Origin: an uncultured Thermoanaerobaculia bacterium | Lineage (GTDB): Bacteria > Acidobacteriota > Thermoanaerobaculia > Multivoradales > Multivoraceae | Reading direction: 5' to 3' | Length of the DNA stretch: 64,000 bases | NCBI GenBank assembly: GCA_951813015.1 | Contig: CATOTG010000001.1 | Coordinates: 186,001-250,000 of the forward strand | Shown here: piece after piece, positions 61,284-64,000 of the stretch | How the letters are laid out: each line of letters opens with the position of its first letter | Position numbering within the stretch: position 1 is the first letter of the stretch | The notes under the pieces: generated by a model | Databases searched by the model: none | Told to the model about the DNA's origin: nothing | Seen by the model: the letters and a program-made list of their open reading frames with translations, nothing else | Made by a program: the position numbers and the translations under genes

Positions 61284-62657
61284 GTGAACGAGATCAGAAT
61301 CCAGGACTTCCGTTGCTTCCGCGATCGGCAGACAGCGCGTCTGGCGCCGCTGACCCTGCTCGTCGGCGAGAACAGCACCGGAAAGACCTCTCTCCTGGCG
61401 TTGATTCGCGCCCTCTGGGATCTTGGCTATCGGCACGAATTGCCGGACTTCAAGGAAGCCCCCTACGATCTCGGCAGTTTCGACGAGATCGCCCATCACA
61501 GGGGGGCCCGTGGAAGCCGCGCGACCAGGTTCAAGGCCGGCTTCACCGCGGCCTCGTCGCGCGCCGGCTCGTCGAGGAGCGTTCGGGACTGTTTCTTCGA
61601 CTTCAAGTTCACGCGGGACCGCAACCAGCCCACGCTCGCCTGGAGACGAATCGCCCGGCGCGACGACTTCATCGAGCTCGACCTGCAGTCGGCGGAGATG
61701 CGCGTCGGCACGGCGCAAGGTCGCTGGTCTTTCAAGCTGGAGCCGGACCTCGCGTTGAGCCTCCAACTCGAAGAGCGCCGGACCGTGATTCCCTGGCGGT
61801 TCCCTGCGGGAGGCCTGCTGATGGATGGCCATGGCGGCGACGGCGGCTCAACCAACGACTGGACTTGCCTGGACGGCCCGGATGTTCCGTCGGCGGAAGA
61901 TCGGCGGCGCCTCCAGCGTCTCCAGCACCTCCAGCGCCTGGCCCCGCTTCGACATGGATCTCCCGGCCGCCCCTACGCCAGCGCTCCCGTCCGCTCCAGG
62001 CCGCGCCGCACCTACGATCCGTCGCGGTTGACCCGGGATCCGGAGGGCGAGGCCGTCCCCATGTACCTGGCCGACATGGCGCATCGAAGCCAGCGGACCT
62101 GGGAGGCGCTGCATCAAGCCCTCGAGGAGTTCGGGCGGTCTTCCGGCCTCTTCGACGAGATGCGTGTCAGGCGTCTCGGGAAGACGAGCAGCGAGCCCTT
62201 CCAGATACAGGTCCGCAAGTCTGGAAGCGCCCGACTCAAGGGCCCCTGGCGCAATCTGACCGACGTCGGGTACGGCGTCAGCCAGGTGCTTCCCGTAATC
62301 GCGGAACTTCTCCGTTCGGACGCACCGAACATGTTCCTTCTGCAGCAGCCCGAGGTCCACCTCCATCCGAGTGCCCAGGCGGCGCTCGGTTCGCTCTTCT
62401 GCACCGTGGCTTCGAAGCGCAGGCAGTTGATCGTCGAAACTCACGGCGACCATCTGATCGACCGTGTGCGCATGGACGTCCGGGATGGAACCACCGGTCT
62501 GAAACCCGATGACGTCTCGCTCCTGTTCTTCGAGCGTGGCGAGTTGGAGGTCCGCATTCACTCCCTGCGGATCGACGAGGCGGGTAACGTTCTGGACGCC
62601 CCGCCCGGCTATCGGCGGTTCTTTCTGGAAGAGACCAATCGGTCGATAGGGCTGTAG
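61284..62657 (+). CDS. AAA/OLD-type ATPase paired with a PIN-like protein
   Basis: 457 residues from GTG 61284 (in-frame GTG at 61263 possible; agggggc lies before 61284). Walker A is GENSTGKT at 28-35, Walker B is MFLLQQPEVHLHP, then VETHGDHLI and a tail YRRFFLEETNRSIGL much like that of the ATPase at 26136-27401. A PIN-like protein gene starts five bases after its stop, so the two form a defence-type ATPase/nuclease pair. Without a known homologue in hand I cannot name the system. Confidence 0.8.
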   Translation: MNEIRIQDFRCFRDRQTARLAPLTLLVGENSTGKTSLLALIRALWDLGYRHELPDFKEAPYDLGSFDEIAHHRGARGSRATRFKAGFTAASSRAGSSRSVRDCFFDFKFTRDRNQPTLAWRRIARRDDFIELDLQSAEMRVGTAQGRWSFKLEPDLALSLQLEERRTVIPWRFPAGGLLMDGHGGDGGSTNDWTCLDGPDVPSAEDRRRLQRLQHLQRLAPLRHGSPGRPYASAPVRSRPRRTYDPSRLTRDPEGEAVPMYLADMAHRSQRTWEALHQALEEFGRSSGLFDEMRVRRLGKTSSEPFQIQVRKSGSARLKGPWRNLTDVGYGVSQVLPVIAELLRSDAPNMFLLQQPEVHLHPSAQAALGSLFCTVASKRRQLIVETHGDHLIDRVRMDVRDGTTGLKPDDVSLLFFERGELEVRIHSLRIDEAGNVLDAPPGYRRFFLEETNRSIGL

Positions 62658-62662
62658 CCGCC

Positions 62663-63118
62663 GTGTGCGCCATTCTCGACGCGGATGCGGTCTCCGCTGT
62701 CTTCACTGAGGATCCGGCGCCCGGAGCGCGCGAGTTCCGGCGCTGGATCGAGTCCGGCAGAGGGCGTTTGGCCATCGGCGGCCGCCTGCGGAAGGAACTC
62801 GCCGTCAACACCGCCTTCAAGAACTGGCTTCGGGAGGCTCTGCTCCGGGGCAGCGTCCGGGACACTCCGGATCGCCGGGTAAACGACGAGGCGCGGGCGT
62901 TGGCGTCCCGCGAGAACCTCAGATCGAACGACCAGCACGTGCTCGCCCTCGCCCGGTTGAGTGGGGCGCGGCTGCTCTACTCCCGCGACAAGGCCTTGTG
63001 TGAGGACTTCAGGAACAAGGAGATCCTCGGCGACCCTCGGGGCAAGCTGTACCCGGAAGGCAAGGGCGCCGAGTGCCGTCGCTGGCTCTTGCGGCAGCAG
63101 CGACTCTGTGCGAACTGA
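62663..63118 (+). CDS. PIN-like domain protein
   Basis: 151 residues from GTG 62663. It begins MCAILDADAVSAVFTED, with the early Asp of PIN nucleases. Further on are NDEARALASRENLRSNDQHV and LARLSGARLLYSRDKALCED, matching the Asp-containing strands that close the PIN active site (..SNDxH.LALAR..GA.LL.S.D..L..DF). It is likely an RNase acting with, or controlled by, the ATPase encoded five bases upstream. Confidence 0.65.
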   Translation: MCAILDADAVSAVFTEDPAPGAREFRRWIESGRGRLAIGGRLRKELAVNTAFKNWLREALLRGSVRDTPDRRVNDEARALASRENLRSNDQHVLALARLSGARLLYSRDKALCEDFRNKEILGDPRGKLYPEGKGAECRRWLLRQQRLCAN

Positions 63119-63538
63119 GCCGTTCCCCTCTCTGCCAACGTACGTGCCCTTGGGCTGATACCTGTGGCGTGACTGGATCTCGACCATCGTTTCCGCTAGC
63201 GTTCCCTCACGTCTTGGACCGACGGCCTTGGGGTCCTTTGGCGGGAGGTGATGCACAGCATCAGCGAAGGTGGCGGTTGGCGGCTCGTTGAGCCCTCGCA
63301 GCCATCTTGAGAGAACGTAAGCGGTCGTGACAGTGCGGGTTGTCCGCATCGTCGCGGCTTTGATCTTCGGATTGAATGGATACCGGTCGGCGTGATCGGG
63401 CTGATCATCGCGGCGCTGCTCGCCGCCGCGATTTCGTCGCTCGACGCGGGAACACGCCGTCGGCGCGAAGGTCGTCCGGCAATTGCCGGGTCGGTCAATG
63501 AACGGCGGCGACGAGCCGCTCAAGGAGGGAACAAACTG
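63119..63538. other. Intergenic with a sodium-solute symporter fossil
   Basis: At about 63388-63450 one frame reads VGVIGLIIAALLAAAISSLD, the membrane segment AAxxSSLDS typical of SSS symporters, with no gene around it. The remaining ~350 bp show nothing clear. Confidence 0.4.
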
Positions 63539-64000
63539 ATGAAGCTGATGAAGCACATCACGATAGCGCTGGTTCTTTGCGCGATTCCGGCGATGGCGTT
63601 CGGTCAGAGCGTCTCTTGCGACGACTGCACGCACGTCGTGTCCGTCTACATGGGCGAGGGCGGACTCATCGCCACGGCCGACGGCGCCGAGATGGTGACC
63701 TGGGTCGCCAGTTGCGGCGGCGTCACCCGCAGCGGCGAGCTCGCTGCCAACGACGACGGCATGGTCTCCGCGCTGTTCACGATGGACAATGGCCTCGCCT
63801 GCGACATGGCTGGCGATGGCAACAAGTTCGAGCTCGGCCCGATCATGGATGGCGGCTGGTTCTGGATGACGCGTGACACGAACTCGGCCATTGGCAATCT
63901 GGTTGCCATGGACATTCTCGAGAACGACGCGGTCGAGATAACGAGCGCCGGCACCGCCGACGTCGCGATGATGGATGGCCGTGGCGCCGTCCTGATCGAG
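63539..64000 (+). CDS. Secreted protein of unknown function (3' end outside window)
   Basis: 154 codons are visible. A signal peptide (KHITIALVLCAIPAMAFGQ) is followed by a small Cys-containing domain (CDDCTH) and a beta-rich sequence. A strong ribosome site (aaggaggga) precedes ATG 63539. No family was recognised, and the end is not in the window. Confidence 0.65.
   Translation, partial: MKLMKHITIALVLCAIPAMAFGQSVSCDDCTHVVSVYMGEGGLIATADGAEMVTWVASCGGVTRSGELAANDDGMVSALFTMDNGLACDMAGDGNKFELGPIMDGGWFWMTRDTNSAIGNLVAMDILENDAVEITSAGTADVAMMDGRGAVLIE

Overview
This is a very GC-rich 64 kb stretch of a bacterial chromosome, probably from an uncultured Gram-negative organism. A two-domain secreted sulfatase, an AbgT-type transporter, a CxxCH/copper-monooxygenase-like protein and a secreted BNR-repeat protein would fit Acidobacteriota or a similar free-living or sponge-associated lineage, but no marker gene settles this. 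No rRNA, tRNA or CRISPR array was found.

Layout. (1) 1-6.4 kb: the 3' end of a DISARM helicase (drmD-like) overlaps a 1,821-codon DISARM-type adenine methyltransferase (drmMI-like). The methyltransferase carries twelve exact copies of an 8-bp repeat near its 5' end, the signature of a phase-variable gene. (2) 6.4-15.7 kb: a graveyard of insertion sequences (ISL3, two IS3 types, IS256, IS1595, IS5 relics) mixed with small, less GC-rich unknown genes, including a proteasome-like Ntn-hydrolase operon. (3) 15.7-27.8 kb: a DUF4143 ATPase and toxin-antitoxin remnants, then a compact defence cassette. The cassette holds a 2,032-residue helicase/DUF1998/nuclease-like/S24 fusion, a tandem ubiquitin-like protein, a cysteine-less E2-like protein, a JAB-E1 fusion and an OLD/AAA-type ATPase. 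The last four genes are tightly coupled. A truncated toxin gene lies at each edge of the cassette. (4) 28-49.6 kb: mostly housekeeping and metabolism: tandem sulfatase, second DUF4143 ATPase, heterodimeric ABC exporter, a sodium-solute symporter split by a second identical ISL3 copy, CoxD/CoxE-like maturation proteins, nucleoside hydrolase, parvulin, HupE/UreJ protein and AbgT transporter. Two copies of an undescribed ~150-bp inverted-repeat element with perfect 11-bp target duplications sit here. (5) 49.6-57.2 kb: secreted proteins and a type I restriction-modification locus reduced to hsdM and a piece of hsdS. (6) 57.3-60.8 kb: XdhC-type genes, a MobA-like nucleotidyltransferase and a mannose-6-phosphate isomerase, with odd in-frame repeats. 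(7) 61.3-64 kb: a second AAA ATPase paired with a PIN-like protein, then the start of a secreted protein.

How it works together: regions 1-3 and 7 form a defence island with DISARM, a ubiquitin-like conjugation or processing system, ATPase/nuclease pairs and type I RM, built and eroded by transposons. The CoxD/E and XdhC/MobA genes together point to maturation of a molybdenum hydroxylase whose structural genes are not in the window.
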